Below are positions 9,402 to 18,881 of a stretch of DNA of 45,742 nt, piece after piece. The stretch is taken from assembly GCA_031271165.1 (NCBI GenBank), contig JAISWF010000252.1, forward strand, positions 1-45,742, read 5' to 3'. The notes below the pieces were generated by a model. The model did no database searches. It had not been told where the DNA came from and saw nothing but the letters and a program-made list of their open reading frames with translations. The position numbers and the translations under genes were made by a program. Source of the DNA: Deltaproteobacteria bacterium. GTDB taxonomy: Bacteria; Desulfobacterota; Desulfarculia; Adiutricales; Adiutricaceae. Each line of letters begins with the position of its first letter. Position 1 is the stretch's first letter.

Positions 9402-10999
9402 ACCAACTCTTCCTGGCCGCCAGGCGCCTCAGCCAGCCTGACCCCATCTCCAGAACCGCCGTCACCATTGGAATCGGCTGGCGAAGCCACAAAATCGGCC
9501 TCGATCTTATGATCGACAGTCTCGTCAGCCAAAGATGGCCCGCTGGGGCTGGAAGCTTCAATTGGCTCAGAAGCCTCCTCTTCGGATGTCAGCTGACTAT
9601 CCAGAGGCTGGTCAGCCGACTGGTCATTGAGGGATTCGGCTGAAGTACTGTCGGCCGAAGCCAGCGGTTCTTGCTCGGTCTCCAATCGGGATGATTTCGG
9701 AGCAAAAAACTCCTTGGCCATGGCTTCCCTGGCCGCCTCCTCGGCATCTTCCCGATCGAGATTTTTAACGTATTCCTTGGCCGCCTCCCAAACCTGTTTG
9801 GCCTTATCAAGGCCAATGCCCTCAATCATGGCCAACTGCTCAGGGTCGACTTCCAAAAGATCCCTGGCCGAGCCGTAGCCCGATTCAAAAAGTAAATCGG
9901 CGGTAAACTCACCTACTCCCGGAAGACGAATCAAAGACTGATAGCCGTCCTTAAGAGCCCTTTGGTACTTGCTCTCATTTTTTACGTCGATGCGCCAGCC
10001 AACCAGACGGGAAGCTAACCGCACGTTTTGCCCTTTGCGACCGATGGCCAGTGAGAGCTGCTCATCGGGGACAACCACCTCAAGGGATCTGGCGGCCTCA
10101 TCAACCACAACCCTGATCACTCCGGCCGGAGCCAAGGCACTAGCGACAAAATGGGCAATATCAGGGCTAAAGGGGATAATATCAATTTTTTCGCCCTTAA
10201 GCTCCTGGACCACGCCTTGGACCCTTGAGCCCCTTAAACCGACGCAGGCGCCGACCGGGTCAATGTCATTGTCGGTCGTGGTCACCGCTATCTTGGCCCG
10301 GCTTCCTGGCTCCCGAGCCACGGAAACAATTTTGACGATGCCTTCGGCAATCTCAGGCACCTCGGCCTCAAAGAGGGCTGACAGGAAATCAGGATGGGTC
10401 CTGGACAAAAGGATCTGGGGGCCGCGGCTGACCAGTTTGGCGTCTATAATCAGAGCCCGGAGGCGTTCGCCGCGATGATAATAGCTTTCTCTGGGAATCT
10501 GCTCTGAGGTCGGCAGCAAGGCTTCGGCCCGGCCAAGATTGAGGACGATGTTGCCTTTGTCCACTCTCTGGATGATGCCGTTGACCACTTCGCCGACCCG
10601 GTGCTGGTATTCTTCAAAAATAAGATCGCGCTCGGCGTCCTTCATGCGTTGGATGATGACCTGTTTGGCCGACTGGGCCGCAATTCGCCCGAAGTTGGAA
10701 GCCTCCAGCTTGACGCCCAGTTCTTCGCCCAAGGCCGACTCGGGGTCAAGTTTTTTAGCTTCCTCCAGGGAAATCTGGGTCGAGGTATCGGTTACCGTCT
10801 CAACCACTTCTTTGAAGTGGAAGATGTCAATTTCTCCGGTCTCCTCATTGAAAGTGACCTCAAAGTTATCGCTCAATCCATATTTGCGCTTGGCAGCCGA
10901 TCTCAGAGCTTCCTCAAGGGTGAGGATCAGTACCGAGCGATCAATGCCCTTGTCTCGACATATCTGGTCAATAATTCTTTTGAGTTCCTGATTGTTCAT
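9398..10999 (-). CDS. nusA: Transcription termination/antitermination factor NusA
   Basis: NusA binds RNA polymerase and nascent RNA to control pausing, termination and antitermination. I place the start at ATG 10999 (MNNQELKRIIDQICRDKGID), preceded by GGAG, rather than at the upstream ATG at 11128, which would add 43 Gly/Arg/Pro-rich residues. The order is the RNAP-binding N-terminal domain (1-130), an S1 domain (about 133-200, GEVVNGIIQRVDKGNIVLNL) and tandem KH domains (about 230-345, VGLRGSRVQGVVQEL and AIGRKGQNVRLASRL). A helix-hairpin-helix region follows (about 365-440, LPGVGEFTADLL), then a Ser/Glu/Ala-rich acidic tail. It follows rimP after 143 bp. Confidence 0.97.
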   Translation of the reverse strand: MNNQELKRIIDQICRDKGIDRSVLILTLEEALRSAAKRKYGLSDNFEVTFNEETGEIDIFHFKEVVETVTDTSTQISLEEAKKLDPESALGEELGVKLEASNFGRIAAQSAKQVIIQRMKDAERDLIFEEYQHRVGEVVNGIIQRVDKGNIVLNLGRAEALLPTSEQIPRESYYHRGERLRALIIDAKLVSRGPQILLSRTHPDFLSALFEAEVPEIAEGIVKIVSVAREPGSRAKIAVTTTDNDIDPVGACVGLRGSRVQGVVQELKGEKIDIIPFSPDIAHFVASALAPAGVIRVVVDEAARSLEVVVPDEQLSLAIGRKGQNVRLASRLVGWRIDVKNESKYQRALKDGYQSLIRLPGVGEFTADLLFESGYGSARDLLEVDPEQLAMIEGIGLDKAKQVWEAAKEYVKNLDREDAEEAAREAMAKEFFAPKSSRLETEQEPLASADSTSAESLNDQSADQPLDSQLTSEEEASEPIEASSPSGPSLADETVDHKIEADFVASPADSNGDGGSGDGVRLAEAPGGQEELV

Positions 11000-11142
11000 A
11001 CCCACTCCGAAAACGTCATCCGGATTTAACCGGCCCTGGGAGCCCGGCCTGTTGCCGCCGCCAAAAAAGCGTGGCCGGGGGTTTGGCGCACCCCGGAGAC
11101 CGTCCCCTGAAAGGGGCGATCGGCGCATATCGGCCGGTCTTC

Positions 11143-11709
11143 CTAAATCTCCGGCACCAAGCGGGCGCTGACGACATCCTCCAGCCCGAAAGTTATCTCC
11201 CCTTTATCGGTCAGAAGCCTCAGTGGCCCGGTCGCTGAAATAAGCCGCCCGACACAATTTGAGGAGCGGCCTTCCTGGGAAAGCTTTATTTTAACCTGTG
11301 CCCCGTCAAAACGCCGAAAATCACGTTCATCTTTAAGGGGCCGGTCGAGGCCGGGACTGGAAACCTCCAAAGAGTAGGCGGGGCCGTCGCCCGGGTAAAT
11401 CTCATCTAAAAGGGCCGAAACGCGGCGCGAAAACAATGCGCAGTCGTCGACGGTAACCGCCGAACCTTTAAACGACCCGACCTCAGACGGTTGGACCAAA
11501 CGGTCGATGACCAGCTTTACAGTTGAGGCCCCCGAGCCGGAAATAACTCTGGCGCTCACCAGTTCCAAACCCAAGGCTTCAAGATGGGGAATCAGCTTGG
11601 GGCCGAGCTCGTCAAGAGCCTTGTGCAAAGAAATAATATCTGTAGCCTCGGTTTTTTTTCGGCCCGAGGCAGATCTACGGCGGGCATCGGGTTTGTCTTG
11701 GAGACCCAT
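11143..11709 (-). CDS. rimP: Ribosome maturation factor RimP
   Basis: RimP assists early 30S assembly. The 188-residue product matches the family from about residue 25: an N-terminal alpha/beta domain (LGPKLIPHLEALGLELVSARV) with DDCALFSRRVSALLDE, the hallmark YSLEVSSPGLDRPLKDERDF, and a C-terminal Sm-like domain. The first 20 or so residues are a basic extension. A GGGGAG ribosome binding site lies 8 nt before the ATG. It is the first gene of the operon, with a hairpin/T-tract in its leader. Confidence 0.94.
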   Translation of the reverse strand: MGLQDKPDARRRSASGRKKTEATDIISLHKALDELGPKLIPHLEALGLELVSARVISGSGASTVKLVIDRLVQPSEVGSFKGSAVTVDDCALFSRRVSALLDEIYPGDGPAYSLEVSSPGLDRPLKDERDFRRFDGAQVKIKLSQEGRSSNCVGRLISATGPLRLLTDKGEITFGLEDVVSARLVPEI

Positions 11710-11726
11710 AAATACTCCCCACCCTT

Positions 11727-11758
11727 AAAAAAGAAAGCGGGCTAGAGCCCACTTTTTT
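11727..11758 (-). terminator. Leader hairpin with T tract before rimP (attenuator-like)
   Basis: On the minus strand the stem GTGGGCT/AGCCCGC (core 11737-11752) is followed by TTTCTTTTTT just before the rimP ribosome binding site. A TTGACA hexamer lies upstream on the same strand (complement of 11776-11781), though I see no convincing -10. A transcript starting there would meet the hairpin before rimP, so it may attenuate the operon. The plus side is also followed by TTTTTT, so it could instead be a bidirectional terminator. Confidence 0.45.
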
Positions 11759-12297
11759 GACCAAGAGGGTTTTGTTGTCAACGAACCGACTGGCGGAAAG
11801 CTTTTAAAGCTTCCCAAAAGAGTCCCTCAGAGGATCCTGGTCGGTAAATGGTCCACCCTTAAGCGATAAACCATTTCAGCCCGCTCAATTGAAAGGTCCA
11901 GGTCAAAGCTACCTTTGGCAGGGAGAACTAGGCAGGCCAAAAGCCCGGCGCGGAAAGTCCCGTTCCAGGCTGGCGTTAAAATACATGAATCTCTTTGACA
12001 AGTCAAGCTTTTTTGTGGCTGGCAGCTCAAAGCAGAATGAAATGGTCAAAACTCTCAAAAAAAAAGCCTTCAAATTGATTGAATTGGCCCCTGATTTGCA
12101 TAAGTCATGTTAGGATGGTGAAAGGTCAGTCCCATACTTGACAACAGGAACTGTAGCCAAGAGTAACTGTGACCCTCGCCAAGGAAAATCTGAAGAAAGC
12201 TTGCAGCCAACCTGTGGGCTGCCCCAAGTGGTGCATGGGAGGCTTTCGGAGCAGACGAGTCGGTCATACCAGAAGAAGTCCAATCTGGATTGGTAAA
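11759..12297. other. Non-coding stretch between rimP and the tetrapyrrole operon
   Basis: About 540 bp without a convincing gene. It holds a near-perfect palindrome at 11793-11815 (GGAAAGCTTTTAAAGCTTCC core), a 67-codon minus-strand frame (11827-12030) with no recognisable motif or ribosome binding site, a sigma-54-like element at 12084-12101 and a GCAGCC/GGCTGC hairpin near 12200. The 12102-12119 segment resembles 29066-29083 (16 of 18 bases), where one of the 105-bp repeats begins. Confidence 0.5.
12084..12101 (+). promoter_or_regulatory. Sigma-54-type -24/-12 promoter-like element
   Basis: TTGGCCCCTGATTTGCAT has YTGGC and TTGCA with GG and GC exactly 10 nt apart, the sigma-54 spacing. It differs from the consensus at the position after TGGC. 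No sense gene follows on the plus strand; the downstream 200 bp would give a short transcript running into the 3' end of the convergent binding-protein gene. No enhancer-binding regulator is in the window. Confidence 0.35.
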
Positions 12298-12314
12298 GAG
12301 CTTTACAAAAGCTC
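12280..12314 (-). terminator. Hairpins at the 3' end of the tetrapyrrole operon
   Basis: On the minus strand the stem GAGCTT/AAGCTC (12298-12314) overlaps the stop codon of the binding-protein gene and is followed by TTTACC. A second small hairpin, CCAAT/ATTGG (12280-12293), follows. The T tract is short, so this is a weak terminator candidate. Confidence 0.4.
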
Positions 12315-13457
12315 CCGAAAGTACTTCAGCTTACGATCCGGCCAGATTTCCGGGTGGATGATGGCCGCGACCTCCTTGACCATATCCGAGAGTCGGCCGG
12401 TATCCTGAAACAAAATTGCCTCCGGCATGTAAACCCTTCCCCCGGGTCCAAAACTTTTCAGGCGCGAAAGTTCGGGGTGGTAACCCAAGTAATCGGCTTT
12501 GGTCTTGACCTCGCCCTCGTAAAGGACAGAGGCGAAATAAATATCGGCCTGGGCAGAGGCCACCAAAAAACTTTCCAAATTTAGTTCCATTGAACCGGCC
12601 TTGAGGGTTGACAAAACATAATCCCCACCGCAAATTTCAAAAATTTGGCTCAGCCAGAAATCCCCGTTGAGTGGATAGACCCGGTTGTTAAAATAAATTC
12701 CCCAGCTAATTTGCGGCCGGGGCCGGCCTTTGGTCGCCTCAGTTACCAGCTCCAAGGTCATTTTTAATTCGGTCGTCAAGGCCTGGGCCTCAGAGCGGCG
12801 TCCCAAAAGGGCACCCAAAAAATCGAACAGCTTGATGCGGTTGTCCAAGTCATTATTGACGTGACTATAGGTGACCGCAACCACAAAGCCCAGCGATTCA
12901 AGAGTTTGAGCAACTTGCAAACTGGAGCTTAAGATCACATCGGGCTTAAGCCGGCGGATGACCTCAAAATCCAAAGAGTCCCAAAGCCCGACAAATTCCA
13001 GTGAGCCGCTTCTGAAAGCCTCCAAGATCTCCGGCAAGTACCAATTTTCTGGCAGTTCATCGCTGCCGACCACCACCGAAAGCTCGCCCAAGGCCATTAT
13101 TATGCCTGGATCATAGGTCCCGGAGGCAGCCACCACCCTTTTAACCGGAATCCGGATAACCCTTTGCGGGATAAAACCTGGTGGGACTTCTGTCTCCCAA
13201 GGGACCAAAGCCAGATTCCGGCCGGCGCAGTCAACCGCCTCTAACCAGTCACCGTGATCGGTTACCAAATAACTTTGGGCCAGATTATCCGGTAGCCCTG
13301 GGCCCTGGCAGCCAGCCAAAAAAACCGCCCCTCCGGCGGCCATCAGCCAGATGGCCGTCCAAAAGACCCTAAAGACGGCCTGAGTCAAAAAGGACGGCCG
13401 CCCAGGTGTTTGACGGCGCCCAAAAAAAGGTGACGGAAGTCTAAAACCGTGAGTCAT
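12303..13457 (-). CDS. Periplasmic-binding lipoprotein of a BtuF/FecB-type importer
   Basis: This is a substrate-binding protein of the family that delivers cobalamin, heme or siderophores to a BtuC/FecCD permease. The N-terminus carries a long basic stretch, a hydrophobic segment (about 30-48) and a lipobox AVFLAGC with Cys at residue 50; a shorter start is possible. The Peripla_BP_2 fold follows, with RIPVKRVVAASGTYDPGIIM, LGELSVVVGSDE, LKPDVILSSSLQVAQTLESL and TYSHVNNDLDNRI. The C-terminal part has FASVLYEGEVKTKADY. It is the last gene of the riboswitch operon, 5 bp after the distal CobN. The substrate is inferred from context to be a corrinoid, another tetrapyrrole or cobalt complex. Confidence 0.8.
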   Translation of the reverse strand: MTHGFRLPSPFFGRRQTPGRPSFLTQAVFRVFWTAIWLMAAGGAVFLAGCQGPGLPDNLAQSYLVTDHGDWLEAVDCAGRNLALVPWETEVPPGFIPQRVIRIPVKRVVAASGTYDPGIIMALGELSVVVGSDELPENWYLPEILEAFRSGSLEFVGLWDSLDFEVIRRLKPDVILSSSLQVAQTLESLGFVVAVTYSHVNNDLDNRIKLFDFLGALLGRRSEAQALTTELKMTLELVTEATKGRPRPQISWGIYFNNRVYPLNGDFWLSQIFEICGGDYVLSTLKAGSMELNLESFLVASAQADIYFASVLYEGEVKTKADYLGYHPELSRLKSFGPGGRVYMPEAILFQDTGRLSDMVKEVAAIIHPEIWPDRKLKYFRELL

Positions 13458-13462
13458 CTTGG

Positions 13463-16400
13463 TTAACTCGGCCCAACCACGGCCCCCAAGCCAGCCCGGT
13501 GGCGGTAGTCGTCGAGTTTTTTCCGCCAGTTGGGAAGCTGGGAACTGGTGATGATGTCAACACTTCCGCCCTGAAGGTCGCCGCCGAAAGCTTCGGTCCC
13601 TTCCTCAAGCACTCCCTCCAGTGACAGATACTTTTCCTTTAAAATCTCCAACACCTCCGGCTCCGGATTCCACAAGCCCCTGGATTGGGCTTCGAGGAGC
13701 CGGCGGCCAATCTCTTCGAGGGCCCAGGGATTTTGAGTTTCAAAAAAATTTCTAACCTCATCGTCAGCCAACAGTCCTTTTACCAGGCCGTCAAAGGCAG
13801 CCCCATCAACCTCTCCAGTTGTTGCGGCCCAGCCAAAGGCGTTGGTGACCCGGCGGGAAATCTCGGCCGCTCCTTTATATCCCTGTGCGATCATGTTTTT
13901 GATCCAGACCGGGTTAAGGAGCCTGGCCTGAAAACAACGGTTGATTTCCGCAGACAAGGTCCGGATAACCGGAACGGAGGTCTCCCTGGTGTCACCAAGG
14001 TAGCTTTTGATCTTGACCCCCTTAAAGTACCCAGCCGCTTGGGCCATTCCCCCCTGGGCTCCAAAAAATCCTCCGCAGCCCAGAAAATCCTGGTGATCGT
14101 CATGGAGGTTGAGCATATTTAAATCCACGCTTTGGAGCTGACGTTCAAAAAGCTCCGGGGCCGCCAGGCCAAAGCCGTCCGACCCGTAGGCGTGGGAATG
14201 ATGGTGAACAAAAATTTCGGCCAGTTCAGCCTCGGTCTCCCAGGCCGAGGCCATGATAGCCAAATAAGTTCCGCTCTCAAAAGAGCCTGGAGCTTGGGAA
14301 AAAATCCTGGTGGTCGCCCGCCGCCAGGCCAAATCCCGGTTGGAATCGGATTTTTCAAGCTCCTGGGGCATGGCCTCCAAAGCCCGGGCTCGGACGTAAT
14401 TAGCCTCCGGCGGCTCATTGAGGGCCGCAACCAAGCTGATAGCTCGGTCCAGATACTCATATGATGATCTAAAACAATCCCTGATAATCCCACTCATGCG
14501 GCAGGTCACATCAATTCTGGGACGGCCGAGGGCCTCTAAGGGAATGACTTCAAAGCCGGAGGCCAGACCAGCTGGGTCCCAGGTCGGATTAAGACCCATC
14601 AAGGCCAGCATTTGGGCTAAGACCTCGCCGTCAGCCTGGAGGAGATCGGAAGAGATCCAAAAAAAAGCCATATTATTCGGATAGCGGCCCTCTTCAGCCC
14701 AAAACCTGTCCAAGGAGGCCTTGGCCAGCAAACGGCCCACCTCGGCCGCCGCCCGAGTCGGGGCCCGCCGGGGATCGCGGGAGTAAAAATTGCGCCCAGT
14801 GGGAGCAGCCGAATCAAAACCCCGGCTTAAAAGCCCAGACGGCCCCGGAGTTACAAACTTTCCTCCGAGTGCCTCGCTTAAAGACTCAAGCTCTCGGCAG
14901 GCCCTGAGCCTGGCTTGGAGATCGCTTATTCTTTTTTCAGTTCGAGCCAGTTCAGTCAAGATGGGGCCAGTGGATTCGGACTGACTTAAACTCTGATCCG
15001 GACGGGGACCAAAATCAGTCCCGCTTACTCCGGAACCAGCTTTCGAACTCACGGCCGACAAGCCTATTGGGGCGGCTGGAAAAGTCAAACCGACCAGAGC
15101 TGCCAGCGGGCCCTCGGCCATTGAGCGGCCCAGAGCCTCAACCAAGGGCCGGCCATTTAAGACCTCCGCCGACAGCCTCCCTGCTTCGGTATCCAGCGCC
15201 GCTGCTACCTCAGCCGCCGATATGAGCCGGCCGTTGGTTTTATACTTTTGGTTTGAATTTTTTAAAAGCTCGGTCAGATCGAGTCCCAAGGCTGCCGCTA
15301 TTAAGAATCTTAAGGAGGGGTTGTCGCCGCTCTCATAACGCAAGGCGCAGGCAACGATTTTTTCCAGCTGCTCGCCTTCGGGAATTCGGCCGAAAACGTG
15401 AAGCGACTGCTCAATGAGGCTTTGGGAAACAGTCATCAAAGCCCCTTTCAAGGCCCGAACAATGGACTCAAATGAATCTGATTCCATCGGCAGATCCCGG
15501 GCCAGGGGCGAAGAAGAGAGCTGTTCGCGGATCAACAATTCGAGCCTGGATTTTCGCTCGCCGCCTTCCGAGCGCTCCCATTGACCGATCAGATCGGACA
15601 GATCGCTGAGCTCCCCATGGAGGCCGGCCTGGCTCATGACCGGCTGAAGGTGATCAACCAAAACGGCATAGGCCCGGCGTTTAGCCATCAGGCCGTCAGC
15701 GGTCACACCGCTATTGTAAATGTAAAGGTGGGGAACGGTCCCCAAAGCCAAATCAGGTAGGCACTCTTGCGATAAGCCCAGACTTTTACCGGGCAGATAT
15801 TCAAGATTGCCGTGGGTTCCGACGTGAATTATCACATGAGCCCCAAAGCCGCGTTCATCGGTCAGCCACCGATAGGTGGCCAAATACTGGTGAGGTGGGG
15901 GGATCGTTGGATCATGGAGAATTTTGCAGACTCTTCCATCACAGCGGCTCCCGGCGCAGCCCCGCTTGGGCTGGACCAATACTACCGCCTTAGGGCCCAA
16001 GGTCAGCCCTGAGACAACCAGGTCACCTTCAAAAACCATGGCCGCCGGTACCCCGTCGACCTCCCGGCCTGGGGGCTCCCCCCAGGTTTCGTCTAATCTG
16101 GTCTGAACGCTTTTGGGGAATTCATCGTACCAAGCTTGGTAGTCAGCTAACGGCACCCGAGCCAGAGCTCCGCCTTTGCCGACTATCTCTTGAACTGTTG
16201 TCCATCTGAACTCGCTGATGGCCTTGCGGCTCATGATGGTATCCAAAAGGCTCCGGCCGCTTTCGGGCGGCTCAATGGACCAGCCACGGCTTTTTAAAAA
16301 GCGGGCAATATCGGTCACCGTTTCAAAGGCCTCCAGGCCGGAGGCCGTTCCAATAGTGGCCTCGACTGAGGCGCAGGGGGCGTTATGTAAAATTAAAGCG

Positions 16401-17503
16401 ATTTTGCGATTCTCAACCGGCGTCCGCCTCAGCTCCACCCACCGCTTAACCCGGTCGGCCAGATGCCCCACCCGCTCCAGGTGCGGGCGGCGGGCTGACT
16501 CAAGTTCTATTTTTGAAAAATCACTTTCTGTCCCCCCAATCAACATCGGTTCTATGACTCCCTCAAATTCGGGCAGGGTCATCGACCAGCTGACCTCGGG
16601 TCCCAGACCTGACGGATCAAGCTCCCATTGGGCCAAGGAAAGACGGTGACTGACCGCCGGCTGCAGGACCTGGACCCCCAGCTGGCGAAAAAAAGACGCC
16701 GCCGGACCGGCCGGGGAATCGTCGCCGATATAGCTGCTGCCGGTCTTCTTTGCTCCCAAGCTTAAAACGGCCACCAGTTTTATCAAGACCTCAACTGCGG
16801 CCGTCCCATCGACGCCAATGAGGTTTTCCGAAAGATACTTTAGGACGTCAGCTCCCTCCCCCAGCCCTTGATCGACAAACAGACACCTCACCTTAAGTCC
16901 CCTGGCCTCCAAGGCGCAGATTAAGGCCTCTTCGACCAGCGGGCGATCGACATTCCAAAAATGCCGATGCATTAAAATCCCGACCGTCGCCGGGCCCAAA
17001 GACCGCTGGTGAGCGTAGGGCTCATAGAACTTAAGATAATCGGAAACATTGGCATAATACCTGTCCGGGGCCTGAGGATGCCAAATTCCAAGGTTCGGGG
17101 AGCGTTCGACTTGAACCTCAAAATCAGTTTTGGCCGCTAAAGCCAGCATGACCGACCACAGCGTTCGGGCGTTGGCCGCTCCTCCGTGAGTTAAAAGCTC
17201 GCCAATACTCTGGAGAATTTTTCCGCTGACTCCCCGGCAAGCGCCGGCTGCACCGTCCATGGTCAGCCAGGCTACCGGCACCCCGTCCGGGAGCCCATCG
17301 GTCACCGGCCCCCAAACCGGATCCTCGGTCTGAAAGACCAGGACCGCATCGGATCTCTTAATCAGGCTCAAGGCCTGCTCCAGCACCTGCTGGTCCTGCA
17401 AAGCCCGGGCTGGAAATACTTTAAGTTCGGAAGCCGGAAAAAATGAAGCCGCCTCAGCCATCCAACAATGCAGGCCGGCCGGGATCAAAGCGGTGATTAA
17501 CAC
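13463..17503 (-). CDS. CobN/BchH-like chelatase large subunit (distal copy)
   Basis: CobN/BchH/HmuS proteins form the tetrapyrrole-binding large subunit that inserts a metal (Co, Mg) or, in HmuS, is linked to heme demetallation. The 1346 residues have the full-length family layout: an N-terminal domain with ILMHRHFWNVDRPLVEEAL, the core HVGTHGNLEYLPGKSLGLS (about 557-575), and KRRAYAVLVDHLQPV. The C-terminal domain has GRNFYSRDPRRAPTRAA, LGRPRIDVTCRMSGIIRDCF and HHHSHAYGSDGFGL. It is clearly diverged from the other CobN here. It is 65 bp after chlI and 5 bp before the binding protein. The actual metal and direction of reaction cannot be read from sequence. Confidence 0.88.
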   Translation of the reverse strand: MLITALIPAGLHCWMAEAASFFPASELKVFPARALQDQQVLEQALSLIKRSDAVLVFQTEDPVWGPVTDGLPDGVPVAWLTMDGAAGACRGVSGKILQSIGELLTHGGAANARTLWSVMLALAAKTDFEVQVERSPNLGIWHPQAPDRYYANVSDYLKFYEPYAHQRSLGPATVGILMHRHFWNVDRPLVEEALICALEARGLKVRCLFVDQGLGEGADVLKYLSENLIGVDGTAAVEVLIKLVAVLSLGAKKTGSSYIGDDSPAGPAASFFRQLGVQVLQPAVSHRLSLAQWELDPSGLGPEVSWSMTLPEFEGVIEPMLIGGTESDFSKIELESARRPHLERVGHLADRVKRWVELRRTPVENRKIALILHNAPCASVEATIGTASGLEAFETVTDIARFLKSRGWSIEPPESGRSLLDTIMSRKAISEFRWTTVQEIVGKGGALARVPLADYQAWYDEFPKSVQTRLDETWGEPPGREVDGVPAAMVFEGDLVVSGLTLGPKAVVLVQPKRGCAGSRCDGRVCKILHDPTIPPPHQYLATYRWLTDERGFGAHVIIHVGTHGNLEYLPGKSLGLSQECLPDLALGTVPHLYIYNSGVTADGLMAKRRAYAVLVDHLQPVMSQAGLHGELSDLSDLIGQWERSEGGERKSRLELLIREQLSSSPLARDLPMESDSFESIVRALKGALMTVSQSLIEQSLHVFGRIPEGEQLEKIVACALRYESGDNPSLRFLIAAALGLDLTELLKNSNQKYKTNGRLISAAEVAAALDTEAGRLSAEVLNGRPLVEALGRSMAEGPLAALVGLTFPAAPIGLSAVSSKAGSGVSGTDFGPRPDQSLSQSESTGPILTELARTEKRISDLQARLRACRELESLSEALGGKFVTPGPSGLLSRGFDSAAPTGRNFYSRDPRRAPTRAAAEVGRLLAKASLDRFWAEEGRYPNNMAFFWISSDLLQADGEVLAQMLALMGLNPTWDPAGLASGFEVIPLEALGRPRIDVTCRMSGIIRDCFRSSYEYLDRAISLVAALNEPPEANYVRARALEAMPQELEKSDSNRDLAWRRATTRIFSQAPGSFESGTYLAIMASAWETEAELAEIFVHHHSHAYGSDGFGLAAPELFERQLQSVDLNMLNLHDDHQDFLGCGGFFGAQGGMAQAAGYFKGVKIKSYLGDTRETSVPVIRTLSAEINRCFQARLLNPVWIKNMIAQGYKGAAEISRRVTNAFGWAATTGEVDGAAFDGLVKGLLADDEVRNFFETQNPWALEEIGRRLLEAQSRGLWNPEPEVLEILKEKYLSLEGVLEEGTEAFGGDLQGGSVDIITSSQLPNWRKKLDDYRHRAGLGAVVGPS

Positions 17504-17568
17504 TTTTTTACCTCCCTTTAAAAAAACCCAGGGCTGGGCCCGGTGTTAATAAAGTCAGCTCCGAATTA

Positions 17569-18618
17569 TCAAGCTCCGGTACCTTCCGCTCTGGCCCCGG
17601 CCCGGCGAACCGATTGAAGATTGTCACTGATCTCCATCAAAGGCTGACGCCGAACCCGATGCGGCAGGGCCAGCTCGGCGGCCTCCTGAATATCGGAGGC
17701 TTCCACCTTAGTCCGATTGCGGTAGGCAGCCAAAGTTTTGGCAGCCTTAAGGATTATAATATCGCCCCGGTGGCCGTCGACCCCGAGTTCCAAAGAAAAA
17801 CGAGCGATTTTATACAAACTGTCCCGATCGATCTCCACTTGGCCGATTAATTGCCGGGCCCGCTGGATAGAATCGGCAATTTGCTGAGACCTTCCGGCAA
17901 ATTCCAGGGCCAAACCCTCTGGATCGCTGTCAAAGCGGGCTCTTCTTTCCAGGACCTCGACTCTGGAATCAAGATCGGTTAAGCCCCCGACGTTGACGCA
18001 GAGCCCGAACCGATCCAAAAGCTGGGGCCTTAACTCCCCTTCCTCCGGATTCATGGTCCCAACCAGGGTAAAACTGGCCGGATGAGAAAATGACACCCCT
18101 TCGCGCTCCAAAGTGTTGACCCCCATGGCCGCAGAATCCAAAAGCACATCCACCACGTGATCGTCGAGCAGATTGACCTCGTCGACGTACAAAATGCCCC
18201 GGTGGGCTTGGGCCAAAAGACCGGGCTCGACTCTTTTTTCACCGGTTTTAAGGGCTCTTTCCAAATCCATTGACCCAACCACCCGATCTTCGGTGGCCCC
18301 CACGGGCAGCTCGACCACCCTGACTTTCCGCCGCTCAAAGACCGGCGGACTGGTCACCGGACGGCCCAGGGCTATACTTAAATCCTCATAAATCTCGGCC
18401 TCGTCGGGTGAAAGCCCAAAAGGGTCCCCCCTGATAACTTCGATCTCAGGCAGGATATCGGCCAGGGCCCGGACAGCGGTGGATTTGGCGGTGCCCTTTT
18501 CCCCACGGATTAAAACTCCAGAAAGGGTGGGGTTGATGATGTTTAAAATCAAGGCCAGCTTGAGCTTATCCTGTCCAACTATGGCCGCAAAAGGATAGAC
18601 TGCGGTCTTATTTTTCAT
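17569..18618 (-). CDS. ChlI/BchI-type AAA+ chelatase subunit
   Basis: ChlI/BchI/CobS-type ATPases form hexameric rings that, with the D subunit, drive metal insertion by the large subunit. The 349 residues show Walker [10 protein letters not shown] (39-47), Walker [14 protein letters not shown] (142-154) and the ChlI signature [20 protein letters not shown]. The C-terminal helical domain has [19 protein letters not shown]. It lies 65 bp before the distal CobN and 263 bp after the ChlI-ChlD fusion; that gap contains only small AT-rich palindromes such as CTCGA/TCGAG at 18677-18692. No bacteriochlorophyll genes are nearby, so a cobalt or other tetrapyrrole role is more likely than magnesium. 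Confidence 0.92.
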   Translation of the reverse strand: MKNKTAVYPFAAIVGQDKLKLALILNIINPTLSGVLIRGEKGTAKSTAVRALADILPEIEVIRGDPFGLSPDEAEIYEDLSIALGRPVTSPPVFERRKVRVVELPVGATEDRVVGSMDLERALKTGEKRVEPGLLAQAHRGILYVDEVNLLDDHVVDVLLDSAAMGVNTLEREGVSFSHPASFTLVGTMNPEEGELRPQLLDRFGLCVNVGGLTDLDSRVEVLERRARFDSDPEGLALEFAGRSQQIADSIQRARQLIGQVEIDRDSLYKIARFSLELGVDGHRGDIIILKAAKTLAAYRNRTKVEASDIQEAAELALPHRVRRQPLMEISDNLQSVRRAGARAEGTGA

Positions 18619-18881
18619 GTTGATCGCCTCAAAAGATCACCTCACAAGTGACCCCAAATGTGGACTTAAAAATGCTCTCGAATTTAATCGAGTGCGTAAT
18701 TGGGCTTTGACCCATGGCTTTAGCCATTAATTAGCTAAATCTTTTAAATTTAAATCAAGGCGGCTTAAGGCCTGCCGCTGGTAACTAAAGACCTCGGGAA
18801 AAAACCTTCGAAAAAACCCGGACCTAATTTTCTTAATCCCATTGACCTGCCCCATCTTAGCCCTGGCCAGTCATAATGGCC

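Noticed and set aside
11827-12030. 67-codon minus-strand frame before rimP
   Set aside because: No ribosome binding site, motif or family; kept only as part of the intergenic description.
12105-12300. Possible second cobalamin riboswitch before the binding-protein gene
   Set aside because: The conserved aptamer boxes (GCCACTG, AGACCTGCC-type 3' end) are absent on both strands, and the site is downstream, not upstream, of the operon.
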